Assembly (NCBI GenBank): GCA_021325145.1
Contig: JAJPHR010000011.1
Location: forward strand, 1 to 64,000
Source: Verrucomicrobiota bacterium
Lineage (GTDB): Bacteria > Verrucomicrobiota > Verrucomicrobiia > Limisphaerales > Pedosphaeraceae
Reading direction: 5' to 3'
Length of the DNA: 64,000 nucleotides
Position 1 is the first letter of the stretch. The number at the start of each line of letters is the position of its first letter. Positions 8,205 to 16,962 of this stretch are shown here, one piece after another. Below the pieces are notes generated by a model. It ran no database searches. It saw nothing but the letters and a program-made list of their open reading frames with translations, and was not told the DNA's origin. The translations under genes were made by a program, and so were the position numbers.

Positions 8205-9668
8205 TTACGACTTCGCTTTCCCGCCGCTCGCCTTCTCTCCCACCTGCGCCGCGGGCGTTGCCTTGCCCGCCTCCGTCACCTCGGGCGTTCCCTGAATTTT
8301 CAGCACCACCACCGTTGCAATCGGATGCGGAGCCGTCTGCGGAAGGATGATCACTTTACCCTGCGGATCCGATTCCACTTTCAAAGTTCCCCCGAGCCCG
8401 GCCAGCAAACGTTGCGCGCCCTTGACTTCCGTGGAAGCCGCGGCCAACCCCGACTGCCATCCTGCCAGCAGATAAGCTCCCTTCACTTTGTTCGCGACCG
8501 GCACCAGCAACCGGCCATCCGCGGGCCATTCAAAAACGTGCAGATACAACTTGCCCGGCCGTTGCGTGCAGCGGCCTTTGAAAGGCAGCTTGCCGAAAGG
8601 ACTCGCGCTCGTGCCGTACATCGCTTCGCCGTTGACCTTCAGCCACTCGCCCATTTCGCGCAGGCGTTCGACTTCCGGTTCGGGAATCACTCCCGTCGCA
8701 TCCGGCCCCACGTTCAACAGGTAATTCCCGCCTTTGCTGGCGATATCGATCAAATTTTGCAGCAACGTCTTGGTGGATTTGAAATTGTGGTCGAACGACT
8801 TGTAACCCCACGTCGTGTTGATGGTCATGCAGGCTTCCCAATCCTTCCCGGGAATGCCCGTCTCTGGAATTTTCTGTTCCGGCGTCGAAAAATCGCCGTA
8901 CGCCTTCGCCTTGTCCAATCGGTTATTCATGATGAGATGCGGCTGCAGTTTCAGCAGCGGAAGAAACTTGGCTACCCGCTCGGGAGTCATGTCCACGGGC
9001 GTGTCCCACCAAAGCTCCGCCACGTCCCCATAACGAGTGAGAATTTCCCGCACCTGCGGCACCGCTATTTTATCGATGTAATCGTCCATGCTGCCGTCCT
9101 GCGCCTTGTCCCAATGCCCGCCCTTGGCGGCCGCGCCGCCCGGATGATGCCAATCCTGCGCCTGCGAATAATAAAAACCCAGCTTCATGCCGTGCTTCCG
9201 GCAGGCCGCCGCCAATTCCGCCAGCGGATCGCGTTTGAACGGCGTCGCATCATAAATATTATATGGATCCACCTTCGAATGAAACATCGCAAAACCATCG
9301 TGATGCTTCGCCGTGATCACGATGTAATTCATCCCGGCGGCTTTCGCTGTTCGGACGATTGTCTCCGCGCTGAAATTGGTGGGATTGAACTGTTTCGTGA
9401 GCGCGGCGTATTCATCCACCGGGATTTTGTCATCCAACATCAACCATTCGCCGATGTGCTTGGATTCCTGCCCTTTCCAAACGCCCGCCGGGACCGAATA
9501 AACCCCCCAATGAATGAACATCCCAAACCGCGCTTCGCGCCACCATTTCATCCGGGCGTCCCGTTGCTCCCTGGTTTCCGCCTGCGGTTGGGTCATGTCC
9601 TCGCCGCGCAACGTGAAGCCGCCGAATGCCAGGACCGCGATCAGAATGTTTAACAGTCTCATATTCAT
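8205..9668 (-). CDS. Exported alpha-L-fucosidase, GH29
   Basis: From the ATG at 9668 the product is 487 residues and begins MNMRLLNILIAVLAFGGFTL, a clear signal peptide; a longer frame upstream has an Arg/Gly-rich, non-protein-like extension and is not used. GH29 hallmarks follow: WWREARFGMFIHWGVYSVPAGVWKG, GMNYIVITAKHHDGFAMFHSK, AACRKHGMKLGFYYS, YGDVAELWWDTPVDM (whose Asp aligns with the family nucleophile) and NYLLNVGPDATG. A C-terminal beta-sandwich is present. The enzyme removes terminal L-fucose from glycans, probably in the periplasm or outside the cell. It lies downstream of ftsZ on the same strand but is separated by 577 bases and is probably an independent unit. Confidence 0.95.
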   Translation of the reverse strand: MNMRLLNILIAVLAFGGFTLRGEDMTQPQAETREQRDARMKWWREARFGMFIHWGVYSVPAGVWKGQESKHIGEWLMLDDKIPVDEYAALTKQFNPTNFSAETIVRTAKAAGMNYIVITAKHHDGFAMFHSKVDPYNIYDATPFKRDPLAELAAACRKHGMKLGFYYSQAQDWHHPGGAAAKGGHWDKAQDGSMDDYIDKIAVPQVREILTRYGDVAELWWDTPVDMTPERVAKFLPLLKLQPHLIMNNRLDKAKAYGDFSTPEQKIPETGIPGKDWEACMTINTTWGYKSFDHNFKSTKTLLQNLIDIASKGGNYLLNVGPDATGVIPEPEVERLREMGEWLKVNGEAMYGTSASPFGKLPFKGRCTQRPGKLYLHVFEWPADGRLLVPVANKVKGAYLLAGWQSGLAAASTEVKGAQRLLAGLGGTLKVESDPQGKVIILPQTAPHPIATVVVLKIQGTPEVTEAGKATPAAQVGEKASGGKAKS

Positions 9669-9881
9669 GGATTGATAATTATCAATTACTTCAACTCCAT
9701 CACGGCGGCAAGCAGAATCTCCACCCTCACTCGCGCCCCGAAGCTCCGCCCTTGCCCGCCAAAGCTTTCCAGCGGCAGTGGGGCGTGCAGCGCCGCTTTC
9801 AAGCGCGCCCGCACCCCCCACTCGCCCCGCATCTCGTGCTCGTCCTCGTCCTCGGTCCGGGGCCGGCCTTTGCGTTCTGTT

Positions 9882-9976
9882 TTCAAATCTCAAATCTTAA
9901 ATTTCAAATCAGTCTTTTCTCTGTGCCTCTGTGCCTCTGTGCCTCTGTGGTTTAATTTACTTTAATTTGGTTTAAT
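9882..9976. repeat. Tandem short repeats upstream of the fucosidase gene
   Basis: Three repeat types stand in a row: TTTCAAATCTCAAATC-type repeats (9882-9911), three copies of the 8-mer CTGTGCCT (about 9920-9943), and TTTAATT at 9951, 9961 and 9971, spaced exactly 10 bases. The rest of the 577-base gap 9669-10245 is very GC-rich; it includes the short palindrome near 9782-9800 and an open frame described separately. Confidence 0.75.
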
Positions 9977-10173
9977 CACCCCTCCTCCGGCGTAACATCC
10001 GGCGTTTCAACTCCCGGTTTAGTCGTTGCGACAATTCCCGGCTTCGTCGGCACGGTCGTTCCCTCCTCCGGCGGCAACTTCCGCTCCACCGCTGCCCCGG
10101 CACGCTGGGCCTGCCCGCCCGCCGCTTCCCTTGGCGCCTCCGGCTGGTTCCCGGTACTGCCCAGTGGCCCTGA
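9976..10173 (-). pseudogene. Orphan open frame downstream of ftsZ (possible gene remnant)
   Basis: On the minus strand a frame without ATG runs from a stop at 10176 to a TGA at 9978-9976. Its 65 residues are rich in Pro, Glu, Thr and Lys with repeated TKPG units (TTVPTKPGIVATTKPGVE). The composition resembles a disordered protein tail more than random GC-rich sequence. No start codon with a ribosome site is visible, so it may be the 3' remnant of a lost gene, or chance. Confidence 0.25.
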
Positions 10174-10245
10174 TTACAACGACTGGACCTGGCTGTGGCA
10201 GCACGCAACGGTGAGGATGCAATAAAACCCCGGGACTGCTTTGCC

Positions 10246-11559
10246 TCAATTCAGCGCCACACCCCGGCGAATATACGTCGGCACATCCAGATCTTCCCCT
10301 TGGTGAATGGTCGGCTCAATTTTTTCGAACCGGCCTTTGGAAACAATCTCCAGCGGCAACTGTCCCTGGCGCATCGCGGCGACTTTCTTGCGCTGCCGCA
10401 TCGCACGCGGTTGCTGGCCAAGGAGATTCTCTGTCTGCTGCTGGTTTAACGACGGGGCAGGGGCCACGTAACGCGACGCGGGGCGTTTGTCCGCGGAAGG
10501 ATTGGCGATTTCCTTTTCGAATTGTTCGGTGTCGGATTCGCCATTCGAGGCGGCGCGCGCGTGCCCGCGTTCAGCGGCGGCATTGCAGCGTGAAGCCACC
10601 AGCGTCACCGACAGCCGGCCCGCGTACGCTTCCTGAATGCCCGCGCCCATGATGATGTGCGCGTTTTCGCACTGGCGATTGATCTGTTCCATCACGCGAT
10701 TGATCTCCACCATCGTCATGTCCGGCCCGCCCGCGATGCTGACCAGCACCGCATCAGCCTCGGCGAGCACCTGGCCGTTTTCGAGGAACGGATGATTGCC
10801 CAGCTTTTCAATGATCTCGTGCGAGCGATTTTCCCCGCCGGCCTCAACCGTCGCCAGCGAACTTTCCTCATGCCGCCCGCGCAGCACGGCGCAAAGATCA
10901 TTGAAATCCACGTTGATCAAACCCGTTTGGGTGAGCAACCGCCAGATGCCCCGCACGCCCTGGGAAAGCAAATCATTCGTGAGCTTGAACGCCTCATGGA
11001 CCTTGGTGTTCTCGTCGATGAGCTTGAACACTCGCTGGTTTGGCAGGCAAATGACGCCGTCCGCCGCCGCCTTCAACTCGCGCAAGCCGAGCTGCGCCTG
11101 ACGCTGCCGCCGCGAGCCTTCGAAATCGAACGGCAACGTCACAATGCCAAGCACCAGCGCGCCGCTTTCCTTGGCCAGGCGCGCCACGACCGGGCCCGCG
11201 CCCGTGCCGGTGCCGCCGCCCAATCCCGCCACCACGCAAACGATGTCCGCGCCCGCGCACAACTCGCGGAGTTTCTCGAGGTCCTCCTCGGCCGCCGCCC
11301 GTCCCATATCCGGATCGCCGCCCGTCCCCAGCCCGCGCGTGAGCTTGGCGCCCAGCGTGAACTGCGCGGCCGCCCCGAGGTGCAACAACGCCTGCGCATC
11401 CGTGTTAATCGCGGTGAAATTCACTCCGCCAAAATCCTGCCGCGCCATGTAATCGACAGCGTTTCCGCCGCCGCCGCCGATCCCGAATACCTTGAGCACG
11501 AATTTGCGATCGGCCGCGCCGTTGGAAGGCGTGGGGCTGGTTTCAGATTCCATGGTCAT
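10246..11559 (-). CDS. ftsZ: Cell-division GTPase FtsZ
   Basis: The ATG at 11559 (M-T-M-E-S) follows the ftsA stop after a single base and gives 437 residues; an upstream extension reads through ftsA and is not used. FtsZ forms the cytoplasmic Z-ring. Visible hallmarks are the nucleotide-binding GIGGGGGNAVDYM, INTDAQAL, the tubulin signature LGGGTGTGAG, the GIVTLPF strand, and VDFNDL of the T7 loop. After a variable linker of about 100 residues the C-terminal tail is DLDVPTYIRRGVALN, a form of the conserved FtsA-binding peptide (DIPxFLR). It is the last gene of the dcw cluster. Confidence 0.98.
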   Translation of the reverse strand: MTMESETSPTPSNGAADRKFVLKVFGIGGGGGNAVDYMARQDFGGVNFTAINTDAQALLHLGAAAQFTLGAKLTRGLGTGGDPDMGRAAAEEDLEKLRELCAGADIVCVVAGLGGGTGTGAGPVVARLAKESGALVLGIVTLPFDFEGSRRQRQAQLGLRELKAAADGVICLPNQRVFKLIDENTKVHEAFKLTNDLLSQGVRGIWRLLTQTGLINVDFNDLCAVLRGRHEESSLATVEAGGENRSHEIIEKLGNHPFLENGQVLAEADAVLVSIAGGPDMTMVEINRVMEQINRQCENAHIIMGAGIQEAYAGRLSVTLVASRCNAAAERGHARAASNGESDTEQFEKEIANPSADKRPASRYVAPAPSLNQQQTENLLGQQPRAMRQRKKVAAMRQGQLPLEIVSKGRFEKIEPTIHQGEDLDVPTYIRRGVALN

Positions 11560-11560
11560 A

Positions 11561-12781
11561 TTATTTCCGGTTGAAGATGTCCGAGATGGTGCGGATGCCG
11601 TCCCGCAGGAAACCGCCGCTGGCGCGCTTCTTCTGCTGGTACGAGCCAAATTTCACCAGGCCGATGGCGGTTGCGAACTCCGGCTGGTCGAGCGCCGATT
11701 TGATGCCGCTGATGCAATTGGCCTTGCCCAGCGAGGCGGGCAATTGAAACACAGTTTCGGCCAGCTTCGAAATCTCGGGGATGCGCGCGCCGCCGCCGCA
11801 CAAGAAAACTCCGGAACGCAGGTAATCGATCAAGCCCGACCGGGTGATGTCTTGCTCGATCAACTGAAAAATTTCCTCCAGCCGCAGCGACATCACCCGG
11901 CGAAGGTGTTCGAGATTCACCGTTTTGCCGGGCAGCCCATGCTCGTTCGTAATCATCACCGTCTGGCCTTTGACGGCTTCGTCCACCAGCGCCGAGCCGT
12001 GCTCCACCTTGAGTTGTTCGGCGCGGCCAAGCGACACGCGCAAACCGTAAGCCAGGTCGTTCGACACATGATCCCCGCCGACCGCCAGCACGCCCGTGTG
12101 CTTGATAATGCCATCGGCATAGACGGCGTAATTGGTCGTGCCGCCACCCAAATCGATCACCAGCGCGCCCATTTCCTTCTGCTCGTTGGTCAGCAAAGCC
12201 AGCGACGCCGCTAACCCATTAAACACAATCGCCTCAACCTCCAATTGCAGCCCCTTGACCACGCGAATCGGATTTTGCAGCCGGTTAAAATTCCCATGCA
12301 CGACATGAACATCGACTTCAACCCGCGCCCCCAGCATGCCGACCGGGTTTACAACGCCATCCTGGCCGTCCACCAGAAAATGCTGCCGGATGGCGTGCAA
12401 GACATGGTTTTGCGCCGGCAGGTTGATGGCCTTCGCGTTTTTGATCACATCCTGGACGTCCTCCTCCGTGATCTCCCGGTCCGCCGAAACCACCGGATGA
12501 ACGCCGCGATTGTTGAATCCACGGATATGCGCTCCGGTGACACCGAGATAAACACTCCGAATTTCCACGTCCGCCATCTGTTCGGCTTCGACGATCGCAT
12601 TGCGAACGTCCTCCTCGGTCAGGGACGTATCGACAATTTCCCCTTTACGCACGCCGCGCGACCGGGCCTGGCCGAGGCCAATCAGATTGAGAGCGCCGGC
12701 GGCATTGACTTCGCCCACCACGGCGCAGATTTTTGAAGTGCCGATTTCCAGACCGACGATCAAAGAGCCTTGGTCAAACAT
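11561..12781 (-). CDS. ftsA: Cell-division protein FtsA
   Basis: The chosen ATG at 12781 (MFDQGSLIVGLEIGTSKICA) gives 406 residues and overlaps the ftsQ stop by eight bases; longer frames simply read back into ftsQ. FtsA is an actin-like ATPase that tethers FtsZ to the membrane. The phosphate-1 motif GLEIGTSKICAVVGE, the phosphate-2 motif VIDLGGGTTNYAVYADG and the adenosine motif VFLCGGGARIPEI are all present, as is the SHS2-type 1C region (VTGAHIRGFNNRGVHPV). The C-terminal end, GGFLRDGIRTISDIFNRK, is a plausible amphipathic membrane-targeting helix. FtsZ follows after one base. Confidence 0.97.
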   Translation of the reverse strand: MFDQGSLIVGLEIGTSKICAVVGEVNAAGALNLIGLGQARSRGVRKGEIVDTSLTEEDVRNAIVEAEQMADVEIRSVYLGVTGAHIRGFNNRGVHPVVSADREITEEDVQDVIKNAKAINLPAQNHVLHAIRQHFLVDGQDGVVNPVGMLGARVEVDVHVVHGNFNRLQNPIRVVKGLQLEVEAIVFNGLAASLALLTNEQKEMGALVIDLGGGTTNYAVYADGIIKHTGVLAVGGDHVSNDLAYGLRVSLGRAEQLKVEHGSALVDEAVKGQTVMITNEHGLPGKTVNLEHLRRVMSLRLEEIFQLIEQDITRSGLIDYLRSGVFLCGGGARIPEISKLAETVFQLPASLGKANCISGIKSALDQPEFATAIGLVKFGSYQQKKRASGGFLRDGIRTISDIFNRK

Positions 12782-13736
12782 TTCGCTTGCGAGTGTGTTG
12801 TGGGTTTCTGCTTTTGGGCGTGATGGGCGGCAGCGCGCTTGGGTCCGTCCAAGTCGCGGGAATATTGTTGGGCACGGAAAGATCAAGCGTGGCAATGGCT
12901 TTGCTCATTTTCAAGCCCTGGTCGTAAATCTCCCGCCAGCGGCGCAATTGGCGGTCCAAATCCTGGATGGCGAACGTCACCTCGCTGTTCTGGCTCGTGG
13001 TGACGACTAGAATCTCCGGCGAGGAAACATCCACCTTCCGCAAATCCAACAAACCGGACATCGGTGAATGATCGAAGGCATCGAGGAGCTTCAAAGCCGA
13101 GCGCACCTGCAGCGAATCCACCCGGCGTCCAGGCGTCAACAGGGTCGAGTTGAGGCCCGTGAGCACCGGCAGCACATCGTCGGAACCAGTGGCGGGTACG
13201 CCCCGTTGACGCGGGTCGAGCAATGACATGATAAACCCGTCGCGATCCACGTGCAGCAGGTTCATTTCATAGCCGCCGTCGGCGCGGACCTGGGGCACAT
13301 AGATTTGGGCCAGCGGCTCCCGCTCGGTGACGCGGAGCCGGAGCGTGTGCGGGAGCACGCGTTCCACGGCGACCGACCGCACCAGCGAAACCAGCTCCAA
13401 ATCCCGCTTCACCCTCGCGAGATCCAGCGCGAGGAGGTTTTCACCCGGTTTAACTCCCGCCCAGCGCCGCAACGCATCTGGCGCAATGACGCCATCAGTT
13501 TGGACGTCGATTTCCTGGATGGCGAAAGCATTGTTTTCGTAAACCAGCCGGTTCAGCCCCCATTCGCCCGTGCGCCAGATCAGGTAGAAGCAAAAGATGG
13601 TGGCAAAAGCCAGCCCAAGGCCAATGGCCGCGTAACGCATCCGCGTCGCGCGCACCTGGTCGGAGCGCAACTTCACGTCCAATACGTGTTCGCGCCCCAG
13701 CCGCCGATTTTTCGGTTTCCTACTGAACCATCTCAT
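12774..13736 (-). CDS. ftsQ: Cell-division protein FtsQ
   Basis: The start at 13736 (MRWFSRKPKNRRLGREHV) gives 320 residues; a longer frame would translate a palindromic repeat (13779-13840) and is rejected. Features are a basic cytoplasmic N-terminus, one membrane helix (about residues 37-58, ending FCFYLIWR), a POTRA-like domain with the expected switch of IQEIDVQ and PDALRRWAGVKPGENLLALDL, and a beta domain with VERVLPHTLRLRVTEREPLAQIYV. FtsQ links FtsL/FtsB to the rest of the divisome. Its 3' end overlaps ftsA by eight bases. Confidence 0.93.
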   Translation of the reverse strand: MRWFSRKPKNRRLGREHVLDVKLRSDQVRATRMRYAAIGLGLAFATIFCFYLIWRTGEWGLNRLVYENNAFAIQEIDVQTDGVIAPDALRRWAGVKPGENLLALDLARVKRDLELVSLVRSVAVERVLPHTLRLRVTEREPLAQIYVPQVRADGGYEMNLLHVDRDGFIMSLLDPRQRGVPATGSDDVLPVLTGLNSTLLTPGRRVDSLQVRSALKLLDAFDHSPMSGLLDLRKVDVSSPEILVVTTSQNSEVTFAIQDLDRQLRRWREIYDQGLKMSKAIATLDLSVPNNIPATWTDPSALPPITPKSRNPQHTRKRNV

Positions 13737-13778
13737 GACTTCCCGTTTTCCGTCGCCCGTGTCTTTGCAGCCTGGCCT

Positions 13779-13840
13779 GGCAGGGCTGGCAGTCCTCTGC
13801 CCGCCATCGGCGCACACGGACTAACGCGCCCGGCCGAGAC
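13779..13840. repeat. Palindromic repeat family B, copy 1 (degenerate)
   Basis: Between ddl and ftsQ. The sequence GCAGTCCTCTGCCCG...TCGGCGC...GGCCGAGA matches, in reverse orientation, the copies at 32242-32306 and 38059-38135. It sits inside the dcw transcript and could fold in the mRNA. Confidence 0.75.
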
Positions 13841-13846
13841 ATCCGT

Positions 13847-14782
13847 TTAATTTCCAGAAAGAGCGGCGTGCGCGCGGGTCTGAGCCCGCCTTAACGCCAT
13901 TCGCACCATCCGCTCGCAAAGTTCCGCGTAATCGATTCCCACCGCCGCTGCTGCTTTGGGCAGCAGGCTTAACTCAGTCATCCCCGGGAGCGTGTTGACT
14001 TCCAGCACCACCGGATCTCCGTTCGACCGGACCATCACATCCACCCGCGAGTAGTCGCGTCCGCCGATGGCATGGAATGCCCCCAAGGCCGCCGCCTGGA
14101 TTCGTTTCGTGGCCGCTTCGTCAAACCGCGCCGGACAAAAATACTCGGTTGCGCCGGCGGTGTACTTGCTCTGGTAATCCAGCGTGCCGGATTTGGGCAC
14201 TACTTCCACCAGCGGCAAAGCCTCGCCATCCAGAATGCCAACGGTCGTTTCGCGGCCCGCGATCTTCTCTTCCATCAACACTTGCGAATCATACCGCAAC
14301 GCTTCCGCGAGCGCCTGGCTCCAGTCCGCGACCCGCTCGACAAATTGCAAACCGACGCTCGACCCCTGCCGGACCGGCTTGAGCACCACGGGCGGCTGCC
14401 AGCCCATCGGCCAGCTTGCGGTCGGCGAATCGAACAGCGCGAACCGCGCGGTGGGTATTCCCGCGGCAACGCATCGCTGTTTCGTAAGGTGTTTATCAAA
14501 AGCCACCCGGCTCGATTCCGCGTCGCAACCGGTATAAGGAATGCCCAGTTCGTCCAACTGCCGTTGCACCGTCCCATCTTCCCCATAGGTGCCGTGCAGC
14601 GCCAGAAACACCGCCTCGGTGCCCGGTGGCAGCGACCACGACTTCTCCTTCGGATCCAATTCGTGGACGTGGTGGCCGCGTGAACGCAGCGCCTTGGCGA
14701 CGGCCGCGCCGGAGCGGAGCGAAACCTCCCGTTCCGCCGAGGGACCGCCGAGCATGACCGTGATGTTATAATGGCCTGACAT
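13847..14782 (-). CDS. ddl: D-alanine--D-alanine ligase
   Basis: The 311-residue enzyme makes D-Ala-D-Ala, the dipeptide added by MurF. ATP-grasp hallmarks are visible: NITVMLGGPSAEREVSLRSG at the start, the FLALHGTYGEDGTVQ loop, PYTGCDAESSRVAFDKHLTK, PVVLKPVRQGSSVGLQ, and EVNTLPGMTELSLLPKAA with the Mg-binding Glu and Asn. Length is typical. It is followed by murB upstream (3-base gap) and, after 110 bases carrying a repeat, ftsQ downstream. Confidence 0.97.
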   Translation of the reverse strand: MSGHYNITVMLGGPSAEREVSLRSGAAVAKALRSRGHHVHELDPKEKSWSLPPGTEAVFLALHGTYGEDGTVQRQLDELGIPYTGCDAESSRVAFDKHLTKQRCVAAGIPTARFALFDSPTASWPMGWQPPVVLKPVRQGSSVGLQFVERVADWSQALAEALRYDSQVLMEEKIAGRETTVGILDGEALPLVEVVPKSGTLDYQSKYTAGATEYFCPARFDEAATKRIQAAALGAFHAIGGRDYSRVDVMVRSNGDPVVLEVNTLPGMTELSLLPKAAAAVGIDYAELCERMVRMALRRAQTRAHAALSGN

Positions 14783-14785
14783 TAA

Positions 14786-15790
14786 TTAAGACTGCGGAGC
14801 GCCCGTGGCAGGCTCCCCAATGATTTCAACTTCCGTTTCCAATTCGATTCCGCGCTGCACCCGCGCGCGCGCGCGGATGATCGCGATCAACTCCAAAACA
14901 TCCCGCGCCGTGGCGCTGCCGTCATTGACAATAAAATTGCCGTGCTCCATTGAAACCATTGCGCCGCCAACGCGTGTTCCCTTCAAGCCGAGTTCGTCAA
15001 TGAGTTTGCCGGCTGGGATCGTGGACGGGTTCTTAAAGATGCAGCCGGCGCTGGGCGCGGCGGGCTGGGAATCCCAGCGCTTCTGGCTGAAGCTCTTCAT
15101 CCGCTTCTCCACCACATCACGCGCGGACGGATGCCCTTTCAACACCGCTCCCAGGGCGATATGTTCCTTCAGCAACGGGCAGCTTCGATATTCGACGGGC
15201 ACATCCCGCGCAGGCACTTCGTGCGCCTGGCCTTCCTGGTCCATGTAGCGGATGGACTCAACGATGTCGAACGTCCATGCGCCCATCGCGCCGGCGTTCA
15301 TGCGCAACGCGCCACCGATGGTGCCCGGAATTCCCTCCAAAAATTCAAGGCCGGTGACGCCTTCCCGCTTCGCCTCAGTCGCCACCTGCTTCAATTTGGC
15401 TCCGGCTCCGCAGTGCACCCGATAGCCCATTACTTCGATGCGGCTGAAGGACGGCTGGGCCAGGCAAATCACCAGGCCCCGGATGCCCCCGTCCCGGACC
15501 AGCAGGTTCGAGCCGCGGCCCAGCATGACGAAGGGCACTTCCCGCCGCCTGCACCAATGCAAAATGAAAGTCAGTTCCGGTTCGCTCGCCGGCTCGACAT
15601 AAAAATCGGCGCATCCGCCCACGCGCAACGTTGTGCGGCGGGCCAGCGGTTCATCCTGCCGGACCACAGCGAGATCGGAAAGCTTCGCTCGCAACTCATC
15701 CGCAAGTTGTTCCCGGGAAAGGCGCATCGCTTCGCGCGGCGCATCACCGGCTTGAGCCGAACAATCGGGCTCGGGAATGACATTCTTCAT
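14786..15790 (-). CDS. murB: UDP-N-acetylenolpyruvoylglucosamine reductase MurB
   Basis: The 334-residue flavoenzyme reduces UDP-GlcNAc-enolpyruvate to UDP-MurNAc with NADPH. The FAD-binding part shows TTLRVGGCADFYVEP and MLGRGSNLLVRDGGIRG; the second part has GVTGLEFLEGIPGTIGGALRMNAGAMG; the C-terminal part has the catalytic PSAGCIFKNP and an ending with ELETEVEIIG. It lacks the extra loop of type I enzymes and looks like type II. The ATG overlaps the murG stop (ATGA). In most bacteria murC would lie between murG and murB; there is no room for it here. Confidence 0.96.
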   Translation of the reverse strand: MKNVIPEPDCSAQAGDAPREAMRLSREQLADELRAKLSDLAVVRQDEPLARRTTLRVGGCADFYVEPASEPELTFILHWCRRREVPFVMLGRGSNLLVRDGGIRGLVICLAQPSFSRIEVMGYRVHCGAGAKLKQVATEAKREGVTGLEFLEGIPGTIGGALRMNAGAMGAWTFDIVESIRYMDQEGQAHEVPARDVPVEYRSCPLLKEHIALGAVLKGHPSARDVVEKRMKSFSQKRWDSQPAAPSAGCIFKNPSTIPAGKLIDELGLKGTRVGGAMVSMEHGNFIVNDGSATARDVLELIAIIRARARVQRGIELETEVEIIGEPATGAPQS

Positions 15791-16962
15791 GGTGTGACAG
15801 ATTGCCGGTGTTCAATGGGGGGTGGGGGAGCCAGGTTGGCTCTGCCGGTCGCGCGCCGCCGCTCGCGAATCACTTGCATGATGCTGTCGGCGATCTGGTC
15901 GGCCGCCTGCGGAGCGTGCCATTGGGCCAGTGACGCCTGCATCTGGCGGCGGACAGCCGGGTCCTCGACCAGTTCCACAATCGCGGGTGCCAGCAGTTCG
16001 GGCCGTGCGTTGCGCTGTTCGAGCAAGCGGGCCGCGCCGGTCTTTTCGAACGCGAGCGCGTTATAATATTGATGGTTGTCCGTGGCCGCCGGGTACGGCA
16101 CCAGCACGGAAGGCAATTGCATGGCCGCCAATTCCGCCAGGGACGAAGCGCCCGCCCGGCTGATTACAGCCGTAGCTGCACCCAGCGCCAGGTGCATCTC
16201 GGCGAAGAATGGCCGGACCACCGCCTTGATCTTGTGCGAGGCGCACGCCGCTTCGACCTTTGGCGCGTCGTTTGGCCCGGTCAGGTGAAACAATTGCAAC
16301 TCTGGCGCAAGCTTCGCCAGCAGGGGCAGGAGTTGGATCACCAACTCGTTTAAACCGCTCGCGCCCTGGCTGCCACCGGTCACCAGCAACACGGGCCGGT
16401 GCGGGTCCAGGCCGACGGCGGCTCTTCGCGCCGCGGCATCGCCCGCCTGAAATTGCGGACGCACGGGAGTGCCCGTGACTTTCACTTGCCTGGTGCGAAG
16501 ACGGTCCGCCGCTTCCGCAAAGCCAACGAACGCCTGGTTCACCACCCACGACAACCAGCGATTCGCCCGCCCGGGAATCGTATTCGATTCATGCAAAAAG
16601 GCCGGCGCGCGAAAAAGCCGGCCGGCCAGGATGGGCGGCGCGCTGGTAAAACCGCCCATTGCCAGCACCGCCTCGGGCGGATCGGCGCTGAACAACCGGC
16701 GCGCGGCGAAAAACGATTGCGCGAAACCCCGCGCGAAAGCAAACGCACCGCGCCGGCTGAGCCCCACGGCGGGCAAAGTGACCACCTGCACATCAACCGC
16801 GGAACGCACCGCCTGTTGGTCCACTTCCTTGGGAGAAATCAACACCGTGACCGCGCAACCGCGTTGCCGCAGTTGCCCGGCAATCGCCAGCCCGGGAAAC
16901 AAATGTCCCCCCGTGCCACCGCATGCGATGGCAACCCGGGCGGATGTGGTTGGGCGTTGCAT
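15787..16962 (-). CDS. murG: Lipid II synthase glycosyltransferase MurG
   Basis: 391 residues. MurG adds GlcNAc to lipid I at the inner face of the membrane. The N-terminal glycine loop is VAIACGGTGGHLFPGLAIAGQL, followed by the membrane-association patch and VLAMGGFTSAPPILAGRLF, then FLHESNTIPGRANRWLS. The C-terminal UDP-GlcNAc site has LLVTGGSQGASGLNELV, ISRAGASSLAELAAMQLPSVLVPYPAATDNHQYYNA, all standard. The ATG overlaps the ftsW stop as TGATG and its 3' end overlaps murB. Confidence 0.97.
   Translation of the reverse strand: MQRPTTSARVAIACGGTGGHLFPGLAIAGQLRQRGCAVTVLISPKEVDQQAVRSAVDVQVVTLPAVGLSRRGAFAFARGFAQSFFAARRLFSADPPEAVLAMGGFTSAPPILAGRLFRAPAFLHESNTIPGRANRWLSWVVNQAFVGFAEAADRLRTRQVKVTGTPVRPQFQAGDAAARRAAVGLDPHRPVLLVTGGSQGASGLNELVIQLLPLLAKLAPELQLFHLTGPNDAPKVEAACASHKIKAVVRPFFAEMHLALGAATAVISRAGASSLAELAAMQLPSVLVPYPAATDNHQYYNALAFEKTGAARLLEQRNARPELLAPAIVELVEDPAVRRQMQASLAQWHAPQAADQIADSIMQVIRERRRATGRANLAPPPPIEHRQSVTP

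Noticed and set aside
10019-10249. Small minus-strand frames immediately after ftsZ
   Set aside because: Low-complexity Gly/Arg-rich readings; a different frame over the same bases is more protein-like but lacks a start.
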